64,000 bases of DNA from Fagopyrum homotropicum. Its lineage: Eukaryota > Streptophyta > Magnoliopsida > Caryophyllales > Polygonaceae. The notes under the pieces were generated by a model. The model was not told where the DNA came from, did no database searches, and worked only from the letters and a program-made list of their open reading frames with translations. The stretch is from positions 3,877,001 through 3,941,000 of the forward strand of contig BSWB01000002.1 in assembly GCA_033239125.1 (NCBI GenBank). Direction: 5' to 3'. A program made the translations under genes and the position numbers. How positions within the stretch are numbered: position 1 is the stretch's first letter; every line of letters begins with the position of its first letter. Of this stretch, positions 10,950 through 22,224 are shown one piece after another.

Positions 10950-11250
10950 GGGCCCGTTTGGTTTAAACTCCGGAAACGGAAATGGAATGAAAACGAATCT
11001 AGTCCATATATTTACTTTGTTCATGAATAATTTTGGAATCATTCCTTGTCATTGCATTCAAAATGCACTTTGATTCCTCCAATTTGTTACCCTATAGGGT
11101 TTCAAAAGTAATCAAAATAGAGTGAAGCAAATGCATTTTGCATGACACCATAAGGAATGATTCCAAAAAATTTCATGAATAATGGTATACTAATGAACTA
11201 GATTCGTTTCCATTCCGTTTCCATTTCCGGAGTTCAAACCAAACGGGCCC
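10950..11250. mobile_element. Tourist-like (PIF/Harbinger) MITE
   Basis: The terminal inverted repeats start GGGCCCGTTTGGTTTAAAC and match the right end over about 40 bp with few differences. The target duplication TTA is present on both sides (10947-10949 and 11251-11253). It is 301 bp and non-coding. Related degenerate DNA occurs near 22311-22561. Confidence 0.85.
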
Positions 11251-11253
11251 TTA

Positions 11254-12980
11254 GTCCAACCTTATGTGCTCTTAACCAATACGCATTTTAAACTATATGG
11301 GTCTTAAAATTTGGAGTCTGCAAACCCTAATTCACCACTAAATTTGGACATGATCATACTGTAGACTATAAGTCGTGTACATACGGACGCATATGTGTGT
11401 TTAGACTCAAGTCCAAATCGTATAACCATACTCACGTTTTATCATTAAACTAATTGTTATTAGAATACTTAGGTTTGTTATTTTTACTCAAGGTGAACAC
11501 CCATCTCAATGAATATAAAATACATGAAATTCATGAATTAGTAATGCTTGTACCATACACATACACACTGAAGATAGTTTGCTCATTCATCCAAAGATGT
11601 TTACACGACTCATTTTGTACCATTAGGAAAATTGTGGAGAAAGAGTTTGAAGTAGTATTTGTTATATAACGTGTAGTTTTGAGACTTTTTATCGTATAGT
11701 TATTTTCAAGTGTAGAGCTACAATTATGATTTTGTACCAGATTTTTTGAAAGAAAATAATATTAAAACAAGAAAATTTCAAATCATGTCGTGTACTTTTG
11801 AACTTTTTGAATTATGCCTAATATTTTTCAATTTTCGGATAATGTCCTTAAACTTTAAACGTTTCTGGATTATATCCCTCTACCATTTATATTTAGAATT
11901 TTAAGGAATAAATAGATAAGATATCCTTTTAAAAAGTTATCTATGTATACCTTCAAAATAACTAATAATAATAACTAACAAATATAATTATTTTTTACTC
12001 TCAATTTGTTATGCAAAAGGGTATATTTCAAAATTTTATAAAGTCAAAAGCACAATCTTAAAATAGATTTTTTTCCTAAGAGAACTACTTATCAATAAAT
12101 GTGGACTCATTTTATCAATTAACAAGGCATTACCCATCTTGTTTTCCAACATTATTTTGATAGGTATCATAGTAAAAAAACTGATCTTTGTGGTTGATAT
12201 GAGAACCGAAACCGATCTGAAGTCTCGGCCATCCAATCAGATAATTTTATAAAAGATCGATCCAATTTCGATATCCAAAACTTTTAATTGGATTGGATAT
12301 TACATACGGCTAAGTTGTATATCCAATTCGAGTAACTATTACCGGAATTTACCGGTTCAATCGGATATATTCAATCAAACTTTATTCTCAAAATCGAAAA
12401 ATTATGTCAGGTTGGATTGGATTCAAATATCAATTAAAGGTTATCTACCGATTCAAAATTTTCGGAATAAGATTTTCAAATCAATGGATCGAATTAATCG
12501 AATCGGATAGCGCACACCCCGATTAGCAAGATATTATTATCGTTTTCGTTTGTAGAAAATGACTCCTGTCAAAGATATTATTGTAACTGTTCAACTTCCT
12601 TAAAGTACACAAACTCATCGAAGAGTTTTAACATTTATTCTTTCATTAATCTTATCACTGATTGAATTGCCTTATTGATGAAATCAATTATGGGATGAAT
12701 AATTATTGATAAAATCAAATTAAGATCCTTATTCCTTATATTAATTATGATTTCAATTTATCTTCTAAAATCAACGCGATTATGAAGGCAATTTTTTATT
12801 GCAAACTCAAACAAGCTTTTATTACTAGAAAGCATAAACCACGAGTAGCAGGATCTTCCTTTCATGGCTACAAACCAAACACGCCCTTAAAAAAACTGAG
12901 GTAAAAGATGAAGTAAAAATAAATAACCACTAGCGCAGTTCTCAACCCATCCGAGCCAGATGTCACGATCTGATTGGATG
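11254..12980. other. AT-rich intergenic DNA
   Basis: No gene was recognised. About 12230-12500 holds a degenerate repeat rich in CCAAT/CGGAT-type words, such as ATTGGATTGGATAT and its inverse, without clear ends. Confidence 0.4.
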
Positions 12981-12984
12981 TGAA

Positions 12985-13518
12985 TCAAAGAGCAAGAACA
13001 AGACCCGGAACCGACTTCCCGACCCGACTAGAGAGACTACTCTCCCAAACGGGCTGACAATGGTGGGGCCCAGTGGAGGATTTCAAGGACTTAACAGAGG
13101 CGTTACCAAGACGCGTAACCGTAACGGAGGTGTTAAAATACTCACGAACCTGAGAAATTATCCCATCCGACACAGTCCAAGCGTGAACCCAAGAGATCGA
13201 ATGAGTGACGTCACAGCCTTCAGCGAGAACAAGAGATCCGAAAGCCGAGATCGATTGAGGAGAAAAGATGAACGGCTGAGATTCAACGTCGTCGGAGCCA
13301 GTGAGGAGGCGCATCAGAAATTGGTGGGAAGGAGGACCATGGAACCACCACTCGAGATCGGCGGCGAGGAGAGAGTGGACGCCGTTAACGTCACGGGAGT
13401 TTAAGGCCTCATAGAGTGAGACCACTAGACCCTTGTTGGCTAACTCTATCTCCTCCAGTGCTTGCGATTGGTTAGCCAGTTCTTGAGGGACCCACCTGTT
13501 AACACTATAAACAAACAC
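12985..13518 (-). CDS. WUN1/SAG20 (WI12) wound-induced family protein, start codon unresolved
   Basis: The reading frame shows the whole family signature: NKGLVVSLYEALNSRDV, EWWFHGPPSHQFLMRLLTG, FIFSPQSISAFGS, ISWVHAWTVSDGIISQVREY, FNTSVTVTRLG and the C-terminal SRVGKSVPGLVLAL. The family has an NTF2/SnoaL-like fold, is induced by wounding and senescence, and has no established biochemical activity. The listed 5' limit is only a GTG codon. No in-frame ATG precedes the conserved core; the first one is the Met of FLMRLL (about 13305), after conserved sequence, while the frame stays open upstream through the TATA box. Either translation starts at a non-AUG codon, an upstream exon joins near TGTTAACAG (13497-13505), or the start has been lost. 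There is no internal stop or frameshift. Confidence 0.75.
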   Translation of the reverse strand: MFVYSVNRWVPQELANQSQALEEIELANKGLVVSLYEALNSRDVNGVHSLLAADLEWWFHGPPSHQFLMRLLTGSDDVESQPFIFSPQSISAFGSLVLAEGCDVTHSISWVHAWTVSDGIISQVREYFNTSVTVTRLGNASVKSLKSSTGPHHCQPVWESSLSSRVGKSVPGLVLAL

Positions 13519-13578
13519 AGACGAAAGAGAGGGAAAAGAAAAGCTGAAGGTTTGAGGTTTGGGTTGGGTGGGAAGAGA

Positions 13579-13585
13579 TTTTATA
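13579..13585 (-). promoter_or_regulatory. TATA box of the WUN1-like gene
   Basis: TATAAAA on the minus strand (CCTATAAAATC), about 61 bp upstream of the open WUN1 frame, followed by a CT-rich leader. This supports transcription starting at about 13550, and no ATG lies between there and the conserved protein. Confidence 0.5.
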
Positions 13586-13984
13586 GGGAGGCTTGTGTGG
13601 GGTCCATAATATTTTATTATTTTATAAATCTTTTTTTTAATGGTTATATATCTTTTTATGTAATATCAATCTCTATAGACGTGCTTTTATGGTTCTATCT
13701 TTTTTATGTAAATCAAATTATGTAAATTCAAACTATATAGACAAAAATTACAGATACATACTCAATTGGTATGTTTATCACGTGGATTAATGTATGTGCA
13801 ATATGGGGTGGGATTTATGTCCTGTTCCGACTATTATGATTGCGACTGATCTCGTATTTTTTTATATGAGTTTCGTCGGATTTTATCCTAATTAGAATTG
13901 GGATGGATGAAACAAATCTCGTTTAACTTATAACTGTTTTTAATGTTTAAACTTTACAAAACATTAAATTCTTCAATAAATGTA

Positions 13985-14857
13985 GGCAAAAATGTTCTAA
14001 ATATCACAACCTTTGTTAATGTTGCTGAAGGTGACACGAACTTTTAAAGTTGTAGAAAAAAGTACGAACTATAAGGGGTTTTGCACTTTTTAGCACCGGT
14101 AATTAATCCGTTAAAAAAATGTTGTACATTTTATAATTTGTTATAATTTGATAAGATATGATTTAAAAAAGAAACTAAATAATGAAAAAAGAAATATAAG
14201 CAAAACAAATAATATACATTTTATTTTAATAGGACAAAATTTTTAAAAAGAAAAACAAATAAAAAAATTTATATTTATTTACAGCAAGTTACTTACATTA
14301 CATAAACTATAAATTATAAATGAAAATAGATTTTCGCGCTTTGCTTCTTTTTTTATATGAAACATAAATATCAAACATAAAAAAATATTTTTGAACTAAA
14401 AAAAAAAAAGAAAAGCATAAAAAAAAAATTTATAATTTGAAGTTTATGTAATTTAAGAAATTTATTGTAAAGAAGTATACATTTACATTATATCTTTTTC
14501 TATTTTAAAAATGCTCCAAAAAGCACGAACGATAGGGAGTTTTATGTAATTTAATTAATTTGTTGAAAATAAATTATAATTTTTTGTTATTTGTTTTCTT
14601 TTTTTAAAAATTAATCCTATCAAAATGAAATTTATATTATTTTTTTTGCTTTTTTTTTATTATTTGGTTTCTTTTTTAAAATCATAGCTTACCAAATTAT
14701 AACAAATTATAAAATGTACAACATTTTTTTAACGGATTAATTACCGGTGCTAAAAAGTGCAACACCTCCCCTATAGTTCGTGCTTTTTTCCACAACTTTA
14801 TAAGTTTGTGTCTTCCACATCATTAACAAAGATTATGCTATTTAGAGCATTTTTGCC
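13985..14857. mobile_element. Foldback MULE-type MITE with long terminal inverted repeats
   Basis: The terminal repeats are more than 200 bp long. They start GGCAAAAATG and include TGTACATTTTATAATTTGTT and GGTAATTAATCCGTTAAAAAA on the left, with their complements on the right. The 9-bp target duplication ATAAATGTA is exact (13976-13984 and 14858-14866), the Mutator hallmark. The interior is A/T-rich and non-coding. Confidence 0.85.
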
Positions 14858-14866
14858 ATAAATGTA

Positions 14867-15198
14867 TTACAAAACCTTTGCAAACATACATCCAAAAAAA
14901 AAAGTCTAAGCCTCAAAATGTATTTGGGTCATCTAACTAATTTAATTTCCAACTTGGGTCGCATAATTTTTTTAGATATATAAGTAATGTTTTAGGTTTA
15001 GGGATTAAATTTTTTTTTATATTTTTATATTTAACTTGTTATTATACACGGGACAAGCCTATCAAGATAAATAAGTTGAGACTCATATCATTTCCCATAT
15101 ATGTTTTGACAAGACGATTTTGGAACAAAATTTCATTTGGGTAAAATGGCTAAGTTTGTAGTTTTTGTATTGTTGTGTATAAAGTAGACACTTGTGTG
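14867..15198. other. AT-rich spacer
   Basis: No feature was recognised up to the poly-T run that marks the LINE 3' end. Confidence 0.4.
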
Positions 15199-15571
15199 TT
15201 TTTTTTTTTTTTTTTGATACTGTACGGTAAGCAGTTAGACTAGATCATCTTCGCGAGACTCTCCAACCTAGAGCATCCTTACGGATGAGCTCGACCACCT
15301 GAGGAGGTGTCGATGAGCAACCAAATGGGGAGCCGTGTCCCAATTCTGCGAGCTTATCGGCGACACAATTGACTTCTCTGAAAATGTGATGAATCCTAAC
15401 CTGCTGGAAACTAACCAAAATGTTAGATATATCCGAAATGATAAGATCAAGTTCCCATGGAGGTTTCCATGTTTGTTTTATAGAATTGATAATTGTAAGG
15501 TTATCTCCTTCAATTTCAATATTGTTGATCTCCAGATCACATGCCCTAATCAAACCTTCCCGTAGCGCACA
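15199..15571 (-). pseudogene. 3' end of a LINE (second half of RNase H), poly(A) end
   Basis: A minus-strand frame (complement 15245-15553) continues the RNase H domain of the LINE at 18051-19887: LREGLIRACDLE bridges the break, then IEGDN (catalytic Asp), IHHIFREVNCVADKLAELG (last catalytic Asp) and a stop. A run of T at 15199-15215 is the poly(A) tail seen on this strand, so it is the true 3' end. Removing 15572-18050 and one GCACA copy restores HAEACAL across the join. Confidence 0.8.
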
Positions 15572-18050
15572 TGTAACACCCCAAATTCTCGGAACTCGGG
15601 GAGTTACTGGTTAGGACCTCACAATGGGTCCCGACCTTGGTTTAACAACAACATTACTTGGATCTTACAACAAGGCACAAACGTATTTAAAACAATTTCT
15701 AAAACATAATATTTTTAATGTATAAACGTACACATGTGACAGCCTTACAAACATATATAAAGATACATAACATGCATGACGTATGGAAGACTCCCCCGTC
15801 CCCATCTAATGAGTACGTGGACCCGGCTGACCATCCGTCCCGGATCTCTCTGCAACTGTCTATCTCTATAGATCTACAACACGGATAAACCGTTAGCTAA
15901 CTATCCAAATATAAGCAAAAAAGATAACAGCACAAACACAAGCAGAAACAAAAAAAAAAAAAAAAACATCATGCTGACACTCAACCAATTATTATCTATT
16001 ATTTAAGTGATTCACATTATTCAATTTAAGTTGTGGCACGAGAACTATTATTGGTTCTCGCCTCCGATCCTTATCCAACTGGTGTAGGTCTAGCTGACTT
16101 CCTTTGGTAGCATCACTACAAACCATGTGTGGACTAGTCCCGAAAGAAACCCCCAGCGCCCCGCGAGCTACTGAGCGGAATGCCACCGCCCGTTACTCTT
16201 AGGCCAAAAAATACAGGTCGGTATTTATATATCACAACCTATCTCTCTAACATGTCAATCACACACCACCATCATCATTTATACTCATATTTAGCAGTCA
16301 GCTAAGTAAGCCCAAAGGACTTACCTGTTATAACGCTCAACTCTTTAATAACCACTTGCTCTGTAACTGTACCCACTCAGTTGCCTGTTAAAGGCGATAA
16401 GTGTATTAGCACACTTTCACGTAGATAGAAGTCTAAAACTTCTAAGATCAAATAAGTATTAAGACGTACTAGTTACATTATTAGTTTTAGGGTAAAATGA
16501 CCATTTTACCCTTGGTTCCGATTTTCACGAAAACTCTAAAATTCATGTTCAAACTCCTATTTGAAGTTCTAAAATATATCCTAACTCTTAGAATTTTATT
16601 AGGTGCGAAACTGACATTTTTCCTATGTTTCTATTTTCCGGAAGAACCGAAAAAGGTTTAACTTCGGCTCTAAATATAAAATTCTTAACAGCTTATAAAA
16701 TTCCGAATTAAATATCTAGATCATCTATGAGGTTATATCTAGCCTTAGAAGAAGGAATTACTCCAAACTGTTCAGCCGATATTTTTATAATAATTCCCAA
16801 AGTCGGTTCCTCACTCTACTTTCCTATACTTAGTCAAATTTTAAGTTTAATAAAACTGCTCAACTACCTAACTTCGGGAGCTCGTAACTTTCAATCCGAC
16901 CGTTCATTTCTCCCCAAATTTTAATATGATAAACTACATATATCCGTCTACAACATATACAAAATTCAACGGTGGATCTTTATCCAAACATTTTATAATT
17001 GATCGACAAGATGGGCTGTTCGAAACCTAAAAGCTGAAGAAATTAAATTAAATTTACAGCAGCCAAAATTTCCATTGTTCATAAAAATATGCAGCAGTCC
17101 TTTATTCTACTCTTTAGATCTATATGCTCAGCAGTGTACTAATTCGGACTAACCTAAACACCGGAGGAATGCTAGTCGGATCCCGGTGCAGCGAGGTGCG
17201 GCGTCGGCTGGTTCGTAGCACTGCAGATTAAGTCGTAGGGCTGCAGTGAGGTGCTCATTCACCAATCGACAGAAGGAAGCGGAAAGAAGGGCCAGCATAC
17301 TTACCGGTCGAAGGTGGACGGCGGAGGCTCGGCGGCGTGGGCTGCTGCGCAACTGGAGGCGATGGCTGCTGCGCTACTGGAGGCGATGGGCTGCTGCGCT
17401 ACTGGAGGCGACGGCTGCTGCGCTACTGGAGGCGACGGCTGCTGCGCAAGGAGGCGATGGCTGCGGCACTACTGGGGGCAGCGGCGGCGATCCAGTGGCA
17501 GGTGGAGGAGGTGCGGCGGCGTCTCCTTCGTACCGGAACCCCTGCGGTGGTCGGCGGACGGCGCAAGGCGCGGTGACGGTGGTGGCAGAAGGGTGGCTGC
17601 GCCGGACGGTCTTGCGAGAGAGAGGGATAGGCAGTAGCGGCGTATCTCTTGTCCAGGAGAAGATCGATAGGTAGGTTAATTAGCGTAGGATTAGGTTAGA
17701 TTAGTTTAATTAGGGTTTAATAATTAAATTTTAAAATGGGCTTAGGAAAGTGGGCTGATGGTTGGCCCAACTGAGCGGTGATTTCAATTACGGATACGCA
17801 ACTCATTATTTGCGTGCGGAAATTATAAAAATACGGAATTAATTTCCGTATTTTATAACTTATTTTTATTCTTATTTTAATGTACGTAATTTATTTCCGG
17901 TCATTAAATTTATCATTTTATGCGAATCTAGGTCACATGAAATGATATAACCAAGCTCGTTTTTATTTACTTATTTATTTATTTACGATCTTCTCATCGG
18001 ACTTTGGTTAATTTTACTTTACCGGAAATTTAAAATTTTTGGTTATTACA
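15572..18050 (-). mobile_element. Solo LTR of the same gypsy-type family, inserted in the LINE RNase H
   Basis: The ends are TGTAACACCCC and TTGGTTATTACA (plus strand), that is TG...CA on the minus strand too. A perfect 5-bp target duplication, GCACA, flanks it (15567-15571 and 18051-18055). It is 2479 bp. Read on the minus strand, its 3' portion matches 4378-6507: a TTGTGAGGTCCTAACC-like block, a TTAGCTAACGGTTT-like block and a GTAAGTCC-TTAGGACTTAC-like block. There is no coding capacity. Frames at 15992-16186, 16727-16924 and 17149-17674 are not genes; the last group lies in a GC-rich minisatellite. Confidence 0.8.
17339..17484. repeat. 24-bp GC-rich minisatellite
   Basis: About six copies of a 24-bp unit, GGCTGCTGCGCTACTGGAGG followed by CGAC or CGAT. 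Since 24 is a multiple of 3, all frames stay open, which explains the three overlapping repetitive ORFs here (Ala/Arg/Leu or Cys/Gly-rich). It lies within the solo LTR and makes it longer than its relative. Confidence 0.75.
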
Positions 18051-19887
18051 GCACATGCTTCGGCATGGAGGACCGATATGTTTCCACATTGTCCATAGCC
18101 TAGGGAGATGGTTGATGCATGCTGGTTTCTAAGAATGAATCCATAGGCCGATTCTCCCGATTCACGTTTCGATCCATCAAAATTTAATTTGGTGAATTCA
18201 TTTACAGGTTTTATCCAATGGATATTCCTGGTTTTCCTATTGTTTTTAGTCGATTTTTGTTTTGTTTGACTCATCCTTTTGTCTGCATCTTGCCAATTTT
18301 TTATTTGTTCTTGCACACGTGCTTCAATATTTTGGGATTTTTTATTATTAAAAATGTTTTGATTTCTTGAGTACCAAACATTCCACCAAGTAACGGCCAG
18401 TTGTACCATTCCTTTATCATCTAGTTTATTTCTAAGAAGTGCGAACATGTTATGCATATTTTGATTTGAATTATTTGCTATTTGGAGCTCGTTTCTAGTA
18501 ATTTCATTGGATATGTTTTCCATCAAGAAGGGGCAAGTGAAGAAAACATGCTTTGCTGACTCATATGGGTGGTTGCAGAGTCCGCATTGCATCGGTACTG
18601 AGACCTTTTGTTTCTCGAGATTTTCTTTAGTAGGGAGACCATTTATTGACAATTTCCATAGGAAGTTCTTGACTTTGGGCATGATATCGATTTCCCAAAT
18701 CCAATCATTAGAATTGGTTGTAAACCCTTTGTTTTTGTGGATTAGGTCTATGCCTGATTTTGTGGTGTATGATCCCTTGTCCGAGGTTGCCCAATAGAGA
18801 CGGTCTTGGATGATTGATTTAGGGAGTTGATATGACTTAATTGTGGCCATAATCTCTTTAGGTAGATGTTTACCTATTTCCCTGTCCAATTTTTGGACAT
18901 TCCATTTGTTCTCATGGATGTAGTTACTAACCAATTCATTCTCGTCAATATTACTAATATTCTGAAGAAGTTTGAGGAGCGGTTGATCCGTCACCCATGG
19001 ATTCTTCCAAAACTTGATGGTATTTCCATCCCCAACATTCCACCTAAACCCAGTTTCAAATTCAGGTCGAAGATTCATTAGTCGTTTCCATTGCCAAGAT
19101 GTATTTTTCGAGACTTTATAGTTCCATAGAAATGAACCTTTAAGGTATTTTTCGTTTACTACCTTAACCCAAATGTTATCTGGTTCTGCCATAATTTTCC
19201 AAAGTAACTTCATTTGGAGGACCTTGTTCATATCTTCAGCTTTCCTAATGCCTACTCCTCCGCATTTTTTTGGTTTACAGATCTTATCCCAACTAATAAG
19301 AGGGTGATAGTTAGGTCCTTTATTCCAAAAGAAAGTTCGGTTTATTTTGTCTAATTCTTTGTGTATGTTGGATGGAAGCATGAAGCTTTGCATTATATAG
19401 TTTGGTTTAGCATTGAGGTTTGCCTTAATTAGAGTTGTTCTTCCTTCTTGAGAGAGAGTGGAAGCTTTCCATGCTGTTAACTGTTTTCTAGATTTTGTTA
19501 TTACATCTTCAAAGACCGTCTTGTTTACTCTACCGTTAATGATAGGGCATCCAAGATATTTATCTAACTCGTTTGTGGCTGTTATACCAATTTTTAGTTG
19601 AATTTGTCTTTCCATATCAACTCCCACGTTTCTTGTAGTTTGGAAGGATGATTTATGAAAGTTAACTTTTTGTCCTGAGATGTGGCAGTATCCATTCAAT
19701 AGATCTAGAATTTTCGTACTTGCTAGTATAGTTGCTTTGGCAAATATAATGATATCATCAGCGAAAGCTAGGAAGGGGACAGTAGATCCACCTTTAGTAA
19801 TTGGGAAGCCAATTATTTTGTTGTTTTGATTGCACTCATTTTCGTACTTGTGTGTTGTTGTTGACAAACTAGACCCCTCTATTAAAA
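18051..19887 (-). pseudogene. 5'-truncated LINE ORF2: reverse transcriptase C-terminus, zf-RVT, RNase H N-terminal half
   Basis: A long minus-strand frame (to about 19867, opening by read-through, not at an ATG) starts inside the reverse transcriptase. It contains AFADDIIIF (the FADD catalytic box), the RT thumb and 'LLWKIMAEPDNIWVKVVNEKY', the zf-RVT domain (KNFLWKLSINGLPTKENLEKQ, then CGLCNHPYESAKHVFFTCPF) and the RNase H start (LNFDGSKRESGESAYGFILRN, then HAEACA). Upstream of about 19887 the homology stops, so the element is 5'-truncated, as most LINEs are. The remaining RNase H lies at 15199-15571. No stop interrupts this part, so the copy is fairly young. It cannot transpose without its N-terminal domains. 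Confidence 0.85.
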
Positions 19888-20960
19888 AAAAGATTTATTA
19901 TGTAGAAAAAAAAGATTTCATGAACTTTCTCTCTCCTAATTAGTATTATTTATTTCTTTTATTAATTATGCTAATAGATCTATTAACCGTTTAAAATGAC
20001 ATGTTTTGTAACCTTTTTCCTCTTTTTTTTCGAATTTGTCAACCTTCTTCCTCATTTTTTTGAAGCTCTCAACAACACAATAAACCTTCTTCCATTGATA
20101 ATCGAAGACGGTTGTTTTTGTAACCCTGGGCTCGATATCCGTCATTCAGACAAGGCGAATTGATCGAGACTTGTGTTTGAGTAGATAAACAAGCGAATAA
20201 ACGGTAATCTTTATTTCGGAAAATTTGAAAGATCTTATCCTTCTTTTTTTTTATGATATTTAAAATTTTTCATAAAATTCCTATGTATTTAAAAGTTTGT
20301 TGATTTTAAATGAATCTTTTATTTCATTGAATTTGTAGGACTTTTTTTATTACTTATATAAATACCTACATCCTAAAGAAGTCTTCTCCCAACACATAAG
20401 ATTTCAACGCCAAACTACGGCACTAAAGAACCCTAACGGCTAAATCAACGTTTTCAAGCGTTTTCGAGTGTTTGAGCTCGATGCATTGTCGGAGGTTAGT
20501 TCTTTCTAGTGTTTTCCGTCATGTTGATTGCTTTCTTGCTCATTTGTGCCATGTTGATTGTTTTCATCATGTGTCATGTCTAAATTGCTTGTTCATTAGA
20601 ATTGTTTGTTCATTAGAATTGCTTGTTTACTGATTTGTCTTCCCTCCCCAAATTTCCCACTTCCAACCATTTTCTACCTCCAACCTTCGATCTCATTCTC
20701 GTATATAATCCAACGTTGTCTAAACATAAAAGAAAGAGATTTTGTAAATAAATTCAAAATTGATTACAAAAAGGATTGAAGAAATCTTGGCCTCGTCAAC
20801 ACCTATGTTTTGCATTCATAACACCAAAGTAACTTAAACATCAATTGATGTGAAAGTGCCACAATTGAGGGATTGCAAACGAGAAAATCTTGGCCTCATG
20901 TGAACACCTATTTCTACATCCGTAATTACAAGATTAACTGTTTGGTATATATACCAAAGA
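19888..20960. other. Intergenic DNA, no gene recognised
   Basis: AT-rich, with a possible TATA (TATATAAATA, about 20355) followed by a leader-like stretch and a GGAGGTTAGTT donor-like site near 20493. No exon could be defined downstream. Confidence 0.35.
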
Positions 20961-20963
20961 AAT

Positions 20964-21073
20964 CAAGTATATTAGGTACATTAGGCACGAGGTATTGGAC
21001 TATCGAGATTACTAAAGATCCTCATTAATCTCGATAGTGCAATATCTCATGCCTAATGTACTTAATATCTAGG
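20964..21073. repeat. Imperfect hairpin with 47-nt arms
   Basis: The left arm (20964-21011) and right arm (21026-21073) pair nearly throughout. Paired blocks are TACATTAGGCA with TGCCTAATGTA and TATCGAGATTA with TAATCTCGATA, with a 14-nt loop. The foldback has the size and mismatch pattern of a plant miRNA precursor or a very small MITE. Which of these cannot be told from sequence alone. Confidence 0.6.
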
Positions 21074-22145
21074 CCCGTACCAGATTTGGGTTGGACTTTA
21101 TAAATATTGAGCCCGTTTAGCCGGACCCGGGCCAGGGATGAGTGACGTACGTAGCCCGGCCGGGAGGGCGGACCTTGCTCGCGGGTACCCTTTTTCAATT
21201 TGTTTGAAAAAATATTGTTAAAAAATGTTTTTAATTTGATTTTTTTTAAAAAAATAAATTATATTTAAGATATTTTATGTAAAATAAATTACATTTATTA
21301 TAATTATACTTATTTAATTTTTCGACGTCTATCATGGGTTTTGCTGCTGCAACATATTATCATGTTGTGTTTATCATTCTCGAAAACAACCTGTAACACA
21401 TGCTTACCACTAACGAAGACCGCTGTAAATTAAGGCCCGCCTACTGAGATCCGTACTATTGCATGGATTGGAGGAGGAACACATTATGTAGCGGTTAGTG
21501 AACATTAATAGGTTTGGCTTAAACCGGATACATTCTTACTTCCTGTTACAACTATATGGAGGTATTGTCGAGACCCAAGTGTCGAGGATTGGATTGAGCC
21601 TTTTCGTGCGGGGATGAATGCTTTTGACGGTAACGCAAGATATAACGTCCACCTGTGCATGGACTTACAATAGATGTCCCCCCATAGTACTCTACTTTAG
21701 TGTGTGTTTTACTTTGACAATTCAGTACTTTGAAACCAAGTGTAATGTATTTTAATAATTAGTTCGAGTATCCAATTCCGTTTTTTTTTTAACCTAAACT
21801 AATGTTTGAGATTCCAATTACGTTTCTAAACTAAACAGAACAAATTCAGAATAAAAACAAAATTTAAAAGCCACAAAAGAACACGTGAAATACACAATAT
21901 ATTTTCGAAAACTAAAATAAAAAACATACCTCGAGAGCTCAAAAAATCAAACTAAATTACGGGTGAATTCACTAATTAACTAATTAGTCTATGATAATGT
22001 AAGTACGTTAGTCTTAAACTAACAAATGATACAAAGTCGATAAAGAAGTTGAGGAAGTCCAATGGACGAGCTTTGCTAGAAAATGGTTGGAGAAATTTCA
22101 CCAAGAAACACTCAATTAATTGTGTGTATTTCTTGGTTTTCAGTA
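21074..22145. other. Intergenic DNA, no gene recognised
   Basis: Includes a GC-rich patch at 21100-21190 with CCCGGGCC and CCCGGCCGGG palindromes. About 21440-21680 reads through several frames with peptide-like content but no recognisable domain. Confidence 0.35.
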
Positions 22146-22149
22146 GAAT

Positions 22150-22224
22150 TTCAACTTCAACGCAATCGGCCTGCGTTGAAGTTGAAACATCTCAACGTAG
22201 TTGGTATGCGTTGAGATGTTTCAA
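22150..22224. repeat. Two overlapping perfect hairpins
   Basis: Hairpin 1 has 15-bp arms TTCAACTTCAACGCA / TGCGTTGAAGTTGAA (22150-22164 and 22172-22186) and a 7-nt loop. Hairpin 2 has 16-bp arms TTGAAACATCTCAACG / CGTTGAGATGTTTCAA (22182-22197 and 22209-22224) and an 11-nt loop. They share TTGAA, so they exclude each other when folded. Confidence 0.8.

Noticed and set aside
13060..13404. 114-codon plus-strand ORF
   Set aside because: It is the antisense of the conserved WUN1-like coding sequence.
17246..17674. Overlapping ORFs of 79-142 codons, Ala/Arg/Leu- or Cys/Gly-rich
   Set aside because: They are produced by the 24-bp minisatellite and GC-rich LTR sequence; all frames are open together and no domain is seen.
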